In this document: positions 48,537 through 60,500 of the stretch, piece after piece
How the letters are laid out: each line of letters begins with the position of its first letter
Position numbering within the stretch: the first letter of the stretch is position 1
Assembly (NCBI GenBank): GCA_963978905.1
Contig: OZ022259.1
Location: 32,732,343 to 32,796,342 of the forward strand
Origin: Trichostrongylus colubriformis
Taxonomy: Eukaryota; Nematoda; Chromadorea; Rhabditida; Trichostrongylidae
Direction: 5' to 3'
DNA length: 64,000 nt
Translations under genes and position numbers: made by a program
The notes under the pieces: generated by a model
Told to the model about the DNA's origin: nothing
Databases searched by the model: none
The model's input: only the letters and a program-made list of their open reading frames with translations

Positions 48537-51500
48537 GTTAGTCGACAACTGGGCTGTGGTTTTGGCTGGTGTTTGATACATGTGTTCACTGGTACTACAT
48601 ATGCAAATGATCGTGGGATTTAACGGCCCATGATGCACAACGGTGTAACTGCAGTCTTTCAGAAGACGTCACGACACGGTGCTCGGCGCAACATCGTTTT
48701 CGTCAGTTCGACGGCTATTATGTCACAATGCCAGATCACTAAATGGCTCTTTCTATTCGTTTACTTCATTGTCGCCGGTCTCTGTAATTGGGCTGTGGTC
48801 GCCTATACACATGACTTTGGTTCAAGGTATTACATAGCATATTTATTTTATTTGCTTTTTTTGGAATTTGACAACACTTTCTACACATCCTTCTCACCCA
48901 CACGCATCCTTCTTGTCAAGGGCGTTGTTTCACTAATATCGAGACAGCTCTCCCTCTAGGCTCGAGAACAGTGATAGGGGTGATGGGTTATAAGGAACTC
49001 TCAAAAGGACCCAAAGAGCCTAGAAAGACTATCTGCAGCGAAATTCCCGGTGTAGACGCGCCATTGAGCTGTGGAGAACTCGACTTTTTCGGCCAATGCC
49101 ACCTATTTTATCCTAGCGCCTCCTGAGCTGGATTTTTCCAGAACAATAAATGAGGACCGAAGTAGTGAGTTGCCTGATCCACATGGTGCTTGACGTGTTC
49201 GCCTTCGTGGACCTGCGTTAATACCCAACTGAATGTTATTTGAATTCTGAACGGCAGGAAACGAAGCGCATCGATTGAGAAAATGGAAGTATCCACAAAA
49301 CCGCGATTGAGATTTCTGGAGATTTTTTTGTTAAGGCAGCGTTCATAGTTTTGGAATTTGCGTTTTTGCGTTTTTGTGGAAATAGAGTAGATACATATCG
49401 ATTAGGAAAACTGCGTTTTTGCGTTTTTGTGGAAAGTAGAGTAGATACGTATCGATTTGTGGAATTTGCGTTTTTGCGTTTTTGTGGAAATGCGGAATTG
49501 TGGAATTTGCGTTTTTGTGGAAATGTGGAATTGTGGAAAGCGTGGAAGCCACGTGCGCGGTGCGTGTCATTCCACGCAGCTCATCATTTGCGAGCGGTTG
49601 AACGGATGATGATGAGCTATTTGTTCTCATTTTCTTGAGTTCGGGAAGAGCTTATATAAATAAGGATAGAAGGATAAGAGCTTATAAACATTTGATAAAT
49701 GGTTTCAGTCGACTTTGAAGAGAAACTGCCATTTTCGTGCAGGGATATAGACATAATTTTGTGAGAAGTACAATTTCTCTCCAAAATCGAATGTCACACG
49801 GTTGTGCTCAGGTGGATTGTCAATTACGAACTAGAACCGATTCGGAAGAAGTCTGCTACTTCATTCCCTTAGAATTTCTCATACAAAAGTCAGACGTTAT
49901 TGAAGATTCATCTTAGCAAGGGTGTGTTGCAAGAGTTCCGATGATTACTGTGGGGTCAGGACACTCATGAGTGGGCTTACTTCACGAGAGGATTGATTTA
50001 CTACCTATTCAAGATCTTGGCTACGTAGCTGGTCCACTCATGTCACGGATAAGCGTCGAAGAATAAAGGCAGATACTCGTAAAGGTAAATATGTAGTAAA
50101 GATGGAAAACTTGTAATTCGAATAATTAAGTTAGGGCATCTTTACTTAGATACAAATTCTCACTGAAAGCAGAAACGATCTATGATGAAGGGGGGGGGGG
50201 CTGGTCTGTGACAGCCCGTATTACATCGTTTTGGTCTCACAAGAATCTTGATTTCATCTTTATTACTCTCCACGCAGCACTGCTGACATGAACTCCCGGC
50301 ACGCTGTTCGGAACACTTGCACGCCACCCAAAGACACACTACAGTGTGACAGCAGACGAAAGTCACATATCAAAAACGAATGATCGAGAGTACGAAAGAG
50401 TGAACGAGAAGGGAAAAACTGTTGAAAAAGCAATGTATAAGATCAGTCTGTTCCTTCAGTGTAGAAAGTGCTTTGTCATATCATCCACGTTCGCTGACGA
50501 AGCAATCGACACGTACCTTATCCACCTCATTTCCACAAAAACGCAAAAACGCAAGTTCCGCAAATCAATACGTATCTAATCTTCTTTCCACAAAAACGCA
50601 AAAACGCAAATTCCACGATTCCGCATTTCCACAAAAACGCAAAAACGCAGATTCCGCAAATCGATACGTATCTTATCCCTTTCCGCATTTCCACAAAAAC
50701 GCAAAAACGCAAATTCCGCATTTCCACAAAAACGCAAAAACGCAAATTCCACACTCTCCTTTCTCTAATCCTCTCGTCTCTTCGTGGCATGGAAATCGAT
50801 ACGTATCTAATGCTTTATCCGCATTTCCACAAAAACGCAAAAACGCAAAAACGCAAAAACGCAAAAACGCAAATCGATACGTATCAATTCTTCTTTCCAC
50901 AAAAACGCAAAAACGCAAAAACGCAAATTCCAAAACTATGAACGCTGCCTAAGATCAAGATACGTATCAATCGAGAAAATGAGCGTATCTGCGATTTGCC
51001 ATAATGCAGATATGTGGACTGGTGGTAGTTGGCGTGGCCAAAAACCTCATATCGCCGATACACGTTGCGGATCCGCCGAAAATCCCGTTAGGTTGGGCAT
51101 GAACGCAGCCTGACCGCATAACGGTAACCGCGTCCATCGGTCACTATCAAAGGTCCGAATGAATGATACATCCGATTCACTACCTCCAGGACACAACCAG
51201 GTGTCGAGAAGATTGGTCGTTTTAACACGATCCCTCCCCTCAATGATGACCGAAATACGATCTTTCAACATCTACATGACCTCTACAGCATCAGTAACTA
51301 CTGACGGTTGCATAGTACTACTATCTTATTGCGATAAATTTTGTATTGATTCGTATATCATATAGCCTGGGATCAATGCTGTCATCTTCGATTACGACTT
51401 CCCATCCCGCTCGTCAAATACGACCCCACCGTCGAAAAATTCTCCAGTCCCGGTGTACCCTGCCTTGCCCTCCTTTCAAAATCAAATCATACAGCTTACC

Positions 51501-54500
51501 TAGTATTTCCTTCTAATCCATAACACTCACGTCCGTTCAGAGTTTGGGTGGCGCACCGACTGATTCTAAATTCATTAAAGTGACTTGCTCATTACCCATT
51601 TTGGCCAATTCGCCTGCTCACATAGATCACTCAAATCCTCAGGCTTCATTTCTTTTTATTCACTCCTAAAATCCTTCCTTTATAAGTATTGAGTGGCTGT
51701 TGTAGGAATCAAATCGAAGTTTTCAGGCAGCCATTGCCGGACATCCTTTTCTCGTTGTTCCCCGAACAGGAATGGGCTTCCCACTTAGGCGACTACATGG
51801 TACTGGCCACGCTGACCAGCTTCTGTGTTTTACTCATTTTTCACCAATCACGAGCGATTGTGGCTCGGCGCTTTCTATTCATCGGTGCCACTCTCTACGC
51901 TTTCCGTTCTATTACGCTCATCATCACCCAGTTGCCTCCAGGTTTGTTAGTAACAGAGCTACAGCATCACAGTATCGTTTATTTTCAACAGAATCCATAA
52001 TCACGTCGAGATTTCGGCTGCACTAACACTCGGCGACGCGATCGCAATTGCCGCAACACATCCGCACCGTAGGCCTTTTGCCAATACATTGGCGGCCTCG
52101 ATAGCGTGCCAACAGCGATAACGTCGTTTAGTGTGAATAATCATATAACTTGTATCTGGTCCTATCTCTTGATTATATTCTTGTTATGTGTTATTAAGTT
52201 GAATATTGACCTTGGATCTGATGCCCAAACGCTTTTCTATTACACACGGCTTTTTTACATCATTGATTCGACTAATTTTCTGTTCGTCTATAAGTTATTT
52301 CCCTCGCTTTATCCAACTCTGATTTTTATACCCACGGCTCCTTGTCATCGCTTTTGCCGGCACCAGTTCTCAGAAGAGATATAAGAGTTGAAGATGATAA
52401 TGGCTCTTCTGAATCAGAAACAAAAAAAAATATTTTTTGTTACATTATTCTCTATTTACACACTGTGTCCAGATGTATTGTATTATTATATTGTCTGATT
52501 ATTAACACTTCAGGCTATGAAAACAATACTATGCGATGTCGCGAACAAGTGAATCTCACATTTAGCATATTTCTATCAAGAGTCGTTGAACAAGCTATTC
52601 GGGCTGGTTTCCAGGTTGCTATTTACCCTATTTATTTATTTATTGTATTCACAGTAATATTGTGAACAATTTTGGCACACCTACTACTATGCTGGTCCAG
52701 GTTGCGTTGCGGCATAGAGCAGTGCCCGACCGAACGAACCTTTCGCTCCTCTGGGGTCAGCACATAACTAACCGATTTTGGATGATCATGACAGTGACTT
52801 GAACATCGGTTTACTTCCCATAGTCACTGCAAAGGCCAAAAGTATTCAAAACCCACAGCGATTCTCAGCGCGTGGCGACCCGTAAGTGTAGCCATCGCAC
52901 AAATAAAAGCAATGTCGCGATTTGCGACTGTTCCTGTGGGCGCACCGCGCGCCCGGCCCCGCCCCCAGCCGTGGCTCTATAAAAGGTGTCTCCACTGCTA
53001 GTCGAGACTTATACACCTTTCCCTCCGGGAGGAGAGGGGCACCGGGCGATAGCTGCTAGGTTGCCAGGCCGGACTGTTGGGAGCGAGGGCTTGTCTCTCG
53101 CGCTCTGCAGGCCATTAGGACGCGGTCGGCTAGGTGGAGTGCTTGTACGCTCACGTCCGCTATATCCGAGGACATGGACGGCTGAAGGCGGGGTAGATAG
53201 CCTTCAGGGTGCAGGAGTTACCGCTTACCCCTAGTATTCCTCTAGTTGACCCATGGGGGGATCAAGCACGGTCGGATCTAAGATCCGGCACGAAGATATG
53301 AGTAGGTCGACTATTGTGAATGGTATGTATATAATAATAGTTGTCGTGATTGTTGTACCTAGGGTAGTCTATAGGGTAGAAGAGCGAGAGCATATCCCTC
53401 TGGATAGCGGCGGCCATACTGTGGGGAAACCAGTGCGGTTCTCGGGGAAGCTCACGTGGACAGTGACACCCCGCAGGCACAGCAGCCGCGTGGCGCGGGG
53501 TCTGGACACCTAGGACCACGATGCTGTTGCGTTGGCGGTTAGGAGGGCAACTGCCCGACGAGCCGCAACAAGCAATAAAAATAAGCAATCGAAACGGCTT
53601 GAACCGAGTTGATTGCTGTTTCTTATTGCTTTTATTTGTGCGATGGCTACGCTGCAGGAGGTTCTTTTTGTATGAATCGAAAACTTGTACGGTCGTAAAA
53701 ATTCAAGCCACAGTTCCGTAATTTCGGGATGAAGAAGGATGAGTAGGAAGAAGTTTGGGAATTACAGTCCATTTCCTGACGGCTGGCAGGCGAGGCCTAC
53801 GGACTTGGATGAACGTGTATCGATCTCTCTCACCCCGCCACACACTCTCACCCAAGTCTGTAGGCCACGCCCTGCCAGCCTTCGGGAACTGGGCTGTAAA
53901 GGGTACGCGAATCCGTTACATTAGGAAGCGCTCTTTGGGTTGAAAGTGGTCGAGATTGGACACGTGCTTCTTAACGGCACTCTGTCAGAGCTCGCGTCTG
54001 AGTAGGGGCTCCCTGGTTTGTCCTTGGTTGTCATTGTAATTTTCCCTCAAGCAATCTGCTTCACGTTGAAGGATCGTTTTTTATGAATTTTTTTATTTTT
54101 TTAATGCCTGTTTTGATGAGGAGATGACGTGTGACGGTTTGGTGTCAACCAGAGATTTGCTTACTAATTTTTGACACATTTCGAAAACTGCAAACGTCAT
54201 TGCCGACAGTCAATATTATGCGCGAATGGTAAATTACATGACGGGAGGAAAGTCGAAGACTAACAAACATGAGGGCTCGTCATTCGGAGTGTCGTTCTGA
54301 CACATCGCTCGCAAGCTTTCTACAATGCTATGGTTCTTCCTAAAGAGGATCACAAGGATCACATTGTACTGCAAAAAAGAGGTCGTTGAAGGGATTGAAG
54401 AGACGATCGTCGAAGGCGGGATAGCTCTTTTCGAAGTGTTTGATTGATTAAAGGCACTTTCCGCGATTACCTTGAATGGTTTTAAGAGCTGAATTATGAA

Positions 54501-57500
54501 ATTCGAGGTGCTGAAGAATACACTGAGAGAGAAAAATCCGAAAGAAGCCCCCGAAAATGGCAGAAATAGGCCTCCTGACATCTGGTCTTGTACGAGATTA
54601 CGGCGTGAAAACGAGCCTTCAAATCACTTCCCCCTTGGAGTATCATGGGGAACCTTGAGATATTATACTTGTTTTCCCGAGTGAAGGTGCCATTAACTAC
54701 TGGAATTTCTTCTGTATCTTATCTTATCGCAGAATTACAGGCCCAGGTAAATGCCACGTTGGAAATTGCTCCGTCCACTGCCGGGTGGGGTCGCCAATTG
54801 GGCGGGGTCCCACTTGCCTCCTGCGGGCTTTGCGCTGCCGGGAGGGCTCGTGGCGCCGCTCTAAGGATACAACCGCGACAGTTACCCGGGGGTCTATCGG
54901 CTGCGGCAGGGTAAATAGCTGGTGAGATTATCGCGGAAAGTGCCTTTAATCGAAGTACATAGTGAAGTATGTAGCTACAAGCACAGCCATGACTTCGCTC
55001 GATCATACTATGTAGGTTAAGAGAAAAGCTCGCAGGCAAGCTTGAAAATTCATTTCTTTTCAAAAACACAATTCATTCGAAACATCATCTTATTCAATCA
55101 ACTTCTGCCATCGATCAGCCAGTTTTCTGCCTTGGTAAAACTATCATTCAGGCGGCTCCGATTCAAAGATCGAGATTGATTGCGTGCGCAGGAATTTTCA
55201 TTGCCCATCCTCTCTCGGTTTCTGTAATACCCGTAACGACACCCGTATAACGAGCTCTATTATCGCGTACCCACCACTAGACATCTTTTTCAACAAAAGT
55301 AGCACTAACGAGATGACAAAATTACCGTCAAATTGGATTTTCAAGCTGGTCTGCGACCTTTTTTAAACCTATGTAGTATAGTCTGACCGTTACTCACATT
55401 GAGTGCTATGCCAGCGTTGTGTAGCCTCATGTCGAATAATCGCGTAACCGCCCGCGTCGAGCGGCGCGACGAGGCCGGGTTGCTTTTCCGGTGCAATTTT
55501 GTAGAGGTCCTCGAAAGTATGAGCCCGAAGTAGCTACATACTCGCTGATTATTGAGCGTTTTTGAGTTGATGTTGCTAATTATTGCCGTTTTTTAACTTT
55601 TCATTTTTTGTTAATGAGTTTAGTATTATAGACGCCCAAAGATCGAACTTTAATGGAAAGCGCAGGTGGGCATCTCACTGTGGACATAGCTTAGAAGTAG
55701 ATAGGAATCACTTCTCACCATAAAGGCTCAAACAAAAATAAAAAAGCAAATAAAGTTATCTTGGAGTACAGAATGACTCCTCGATAATCCACTCATGTTG
55801 CTTAGTTGGACAAGTTTTAATTAGATGCCCCCCCCCCTTCATTGCGATAGCACACTGCAGTTATACAGTCTGCATCATGGTTCTCAACAATCACAACACA
55901 GCAAATACAGCTTTTTTTAAGGGTTCCAAGTACCATAATTTTAGCTCCTAAGCGGAATCCCAGCTGACAGCAGCAGGTCGTGATGGCGCTGCGGGTGCGA
56001 TGCCGCGAAACGATTTTTTGACATAAGGCTACATACCCCTATGTCAACACTGTGTGAAGATAATGAAATGTGTAGAATTAAGCGATGGAAAAGGAGGCAA
56101 AAGAACTAAGCGATTTAGAACTACTTTCATCAATCCCTCTCAGGTGCGCCATGCGATGACCATCTTTCGGCCTAAGAGTAATTTAGTTAATAATTATTCA
56201 TTACACGGGGTAGCGATGCAAGGGCCATCCATTGCCTGAAACAAACATCAAACAGAAACTGTAAATCATACTGGAATGAAGAACAACATCGGTGATAGTT
56301 TTTAATCTAAGGCAGCGCCACGCATTGCGCATTCATTCAAAATCATGGTGGCATTTGGTGCGATTTGGAATACACAATAACCTGCGAAAGAATACCTGTT
56401 GTGCGATCCTGAAGGGATGGAAACCTTGGCTAGTCTGAGAGGGGGGTTGTGGAACTGATACCTGGGCTATGATACACGGCGCATTATGCCAGGACCTTGT
56501 CCCCTATATTATTTATATTAGTATGATGAAGTCTAGAACTCTACGAACATTTCCCGTTCAATAAATTGGTGTTGTTGCAGGATAAAACGAAGATGATCTG
56601 TGGCGATATGCTGTTCTCTGGTCATACTCTTACCATGGTGAGATCTCCTGGCAATACTCTTTAAATACCTTATACCAGTTGCACTTCCCTTCACTTGTTT
56701 TCTGGAATTGAAATGAAGTTAGTGGATGTAATAGAGAGGCTTCAAGAAATCCGCCAAAATAAATTTGCTCGCCCAATAAATAAAATACGGAATAAGTACT
56801 CATAAACCACCAGTTGTCTGGCGTACACTACTGTGCGCGTGACATCAGTGGGGCGATCGGAATTGCTTTTTATAAATTTACCCAGACCAATTACCACAAC
56901 ACCTCCGGCCCATTGTGTGCGGGTTTTCTCTAAAATCAAGTGTGTTTAAGGTGAATTCGACATTGGCCATTTCTGCCGATTTTTTTTGTGGTCGCAAGGC
57001 TGCGTTGGAACTGAGTCATGAATTTTTGTTGTACGGACCCCCACTCAGAGTGCGCTCCGCCCATTGTGCCAAGGCCTCTTTTATGACTTCAAATAAACTC
57101 ATTCCTATTCTTAATCCACCTTTTCCCCACGTTTGAGTTATCGTACTGGAACCCAATTTGCAATTTTCGGTCTGAAAATGGAACATTTCAGTGCACACTT
57201 CGCCTACCGTTAGAGGAACTTAATTTGGTCCATGTGTGGGTCTTACTTCTTGTTCCATGCCCTACCCATCCCAACTTGTCTCCATTTCCACGGGTTGTTT
57301 TTCATGTAATGTCCAAGCTCCGCCTACCACTACAAATGCTCCGCCCATTGTGCCCAGGATTATTTCGTAACCTTAGAAACTCATCGCTGACCTGAATCTA
57401 TCTTCTCCCCGTATTTCGGGCACATTCGAGCCCAATTAACAATTTTCGGTCTGGAAACGGAACATTCCAGTGCACGCTCCGCCGATCGTGGGCGGAGCCT

Positions 57501-60500
57501 AACTTGGTCCATGTGTGCTCTTTACTTCTTGTCCCATGCCCTACCCATCCGAAACTTGTCCCCATCTCCACATTTCGTTTTTCATAATGTATCTAATTTC
57601 GTGACACACAGACGTACAGACAGACGATGCGTTTTAAATATATATTGGGTTGAGTAATAAGTCCCCGCGGTTTTTCTAACCCCGTTTTTCACAATGTTTC
57701 CTTCATCTATTAACAAAGTTTATATACGTTTTCGATAGAACTTTTTTTGCTCTACAAAATGCTACTATCTGTTTTTCGATCCCTTCCACTACATAATGTT
57801 TATGACCTTTGGAAATGAAGTGAACTTGAGGCGAAAAATTGGCACTTGCGCACCTCATTCTTCTCGCCTACCATCAAGATCAAGAAGTGTTTGTGTATAT
57901 GTTTCGATAGAGCTTTTCCAGCCCTTCAGAATGGTACTTTTTTTCATTCAAATCGCTCAATTTTTTGCTGTTTTTGAGACTCACAAATGCAGTACTCGCA
58001 ATAAGGCGCACTTTCGTTATCTTCTCTTCCTCGCCTACCATCGAGATGTGAGAGGATGTGCATATATGCACTCAATAGAGCTTCTTTTGCTCTACAAGGA
58101 AGTACCACTCTTCTTTTGTATCCTCTCATATTTTAGCATGTAGCAAAAAGTTTTCACCTGTTTTTCAATTCAATATTGCATAATAAAAATGAAGTTTTTC
58201 GGCAGAGTGTTTTGTATCGTTCGATAGAGCTCCTTTCGCTCTACAAGACATTGTCCACGGTTTCTGTTCGAATTAATTTTTTCTATTTTTTAGACCATTG
58301 AAAAGTCGTCGAAATCGAGCATTTTCGACACCATGTGATGAAAATACTCGATTTCGTCGACTTTTGAATGGCCTAAAAAATGGAACAATTAATTCGAACG
58401 AAAACCGTAAACACTACCTTGTAGAGCGAACAGAGCTCTATCGAATGCTACAAAACATTGTGCCAAAGAATTTATTTTTATCACGCAATTTTGAGTTGAA
58501 AAAAGGTGGAAATTTATTCTTAGATGCTAAAATATGAGAGGATACAAAGGAAGAGTGGTATTATCTTGTAGAGCGAAGAAAGCTCTATCGAATGCATATA
58601 TGCACATTCTCTTCAGTTTCGATGGTAGGCGAGGAAGAGAAGATAACCAAAGTGAACACTTTTGTGAGTACTGCATTTGTGAGTCTTAAAAACAGCAAAA
58701 AGTTGAGCGATGAAAGAAAAAAATACCATTCTGAGCTGAAAAAGCTCTAATGGAACATATACACAAACACTTTTTGATCTTGATGGTAGGCGAGAAAAAT
58801 GAGGTGCGCAAGTGCCAATTTTTTGCCTTCAGCTCACTTCATTTCCAAAGGTCATAAATATTATGTAGTGGAAGGAATCGAAAAACAGATATTAACATTT
58901 TGTAGAGCAAAAAAAGCTCTAGAAAACATATATAAACTTTGTCAAAAGATGAAGCAACATTGTAAAAAACGGGGTTGAAAAAAACCGCGGGGACTTATTC
59001 CTCAACCCAATAGTAGGGATAGTAGGGAAATTGTCCCCCCTCCTCTTGTCTTCCAAATTCTTCTGAGCAAATCTCGCCCACCGGAAGGCTCTTTTCGTTC
59101 TTTAAACATGACTTCCTTTTTTTCATAAGGAGGCGTGAGAGTCTGAATCTGAATCTATGGGAATATCTACATTTCTAGCGTGAAGAACTTTCCACTGAAG
59201 TTCCATGTGGCAAATCAAAACACGACGGTTCTTCAGGTGACGAGCGCTCTTTGCGTCGCGTACTATCTGCCTGCTCGGTGGCGGCTGTTCCAATGGATTC
59301 CAATCTTCTTTGCAGTCATTGGAATGACATGTTTGATCATCTCACGGACTCATTACACAATTGACATCTTCATCGCTTATTGGCTGTCGAATTTTGTTTT
59401 TCGGTACGTGAATTATGAATGACCTAGTCACGCGCCAAGCAATTGGCTGTAGTGTTAGGTTAGAATGTCGCGTTGCCGTCGCGCGCAGCACCGTCGAATA
59501 GCGCTAGCAGAATCATTCGTGCCAATTTCCACGTAAAGGTACGCGTCATGTTTTGTGCGACTCGACCTCCTAGCAGTAAGTGCGTGGAGAGTCGGAAACT
59601 GATGGCTGTAGATAATGAACATGCTTCCAAAAGCCGGTTTTGTTTTTAATTCAGGACCTATCATGCATTCTGTGAGGTGGACATTTTTATGGAGCGGAAG
59701 AAATCCGTACTGTACGGGCTGTGGATGCTTCGGATTGTCGAATGGCTCGAAGATGATATCGTGCCGGGGAGGTTAGTTCTGTACGCATCAATGGTCTCAA
59801 ATTTTCTCGAATGAGATGCTGCACGTGAAAGTGGGTCCATGCATTTGATGGTTTTTTGACATCTCTGTCTACGAGAGGGAAATGAAAACCGCATAGTGGT
59901 CAGCGACTTCGCACCACACACTGAACACATTAATATTAAGTTGATCAGGAAGGCTACCCTCCTCTTATCCACAGCTGGCAACATTCCTCTCAAAGTAGTC
60001 GTCATATCCCTAGTTAATGGCGAAGGATTCCTTAGCAGTTCCGAGACATTTTGTGTCACAACATTAAAATCGTACCTTTCTTTGGCTTAAAAAAACGGTT
60101 GTAATAGCGCGCCTTGTGGAATTCGTCTCCAGGCTATATGAGAGGTTGAAAGAGCAGGTTTTCCTCCACAAACTGATTCCCAAACAATCCGAAAAGTCGT
60201 GAGATTAATGCTCAAAAACCGAGGCGAAGTAGGCGATGTGAAAAACAGAGGGAATATTTCGTCCAACCTAATATAGTATGTATGTACATGAAAGGCAGCG
60301 ATAGAGTTAGTGTGAGTTATGAGAAAACCTGGAAAGAGTCATCAAAACTAAGGCTATTGGTCTAGGAAAGATTGTTCGTGGCGAAATTTCCGGTGAAATG
60401 AGTGCCCCTGTGCTTTTTTAGCGCCGTCTTTTCAACCGCTGTCACTTTCTAACATAGCCCGTCCCCCTCGTTAATATGGTCTGCCTCCTTTGGGAATCAG

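Noticed and set aside
48663..48706. Acceptor at 48662 as the start of synthase exon 2
   Set aside because: It is a good acceptor by sequence but out of phase with exon 1. The acceptor at 48706 fits. It remains possible if exon 1 is wrong.
59404..59422. Stop at 59420 as the normal end of the synthase
   Set aside because: A strong GTACGT donor at 59404 joins in phase to an exon at 59655 that resembles the family's C-terminal region, so read-through is at most an alternative form.
60115..60285. Complete mariner element ending at 60283
   Set aside because: Only a right-end-like motif (CCAACCTAATATAG) is seen. No left terminus or recognisable transposase motif could be paired with it.
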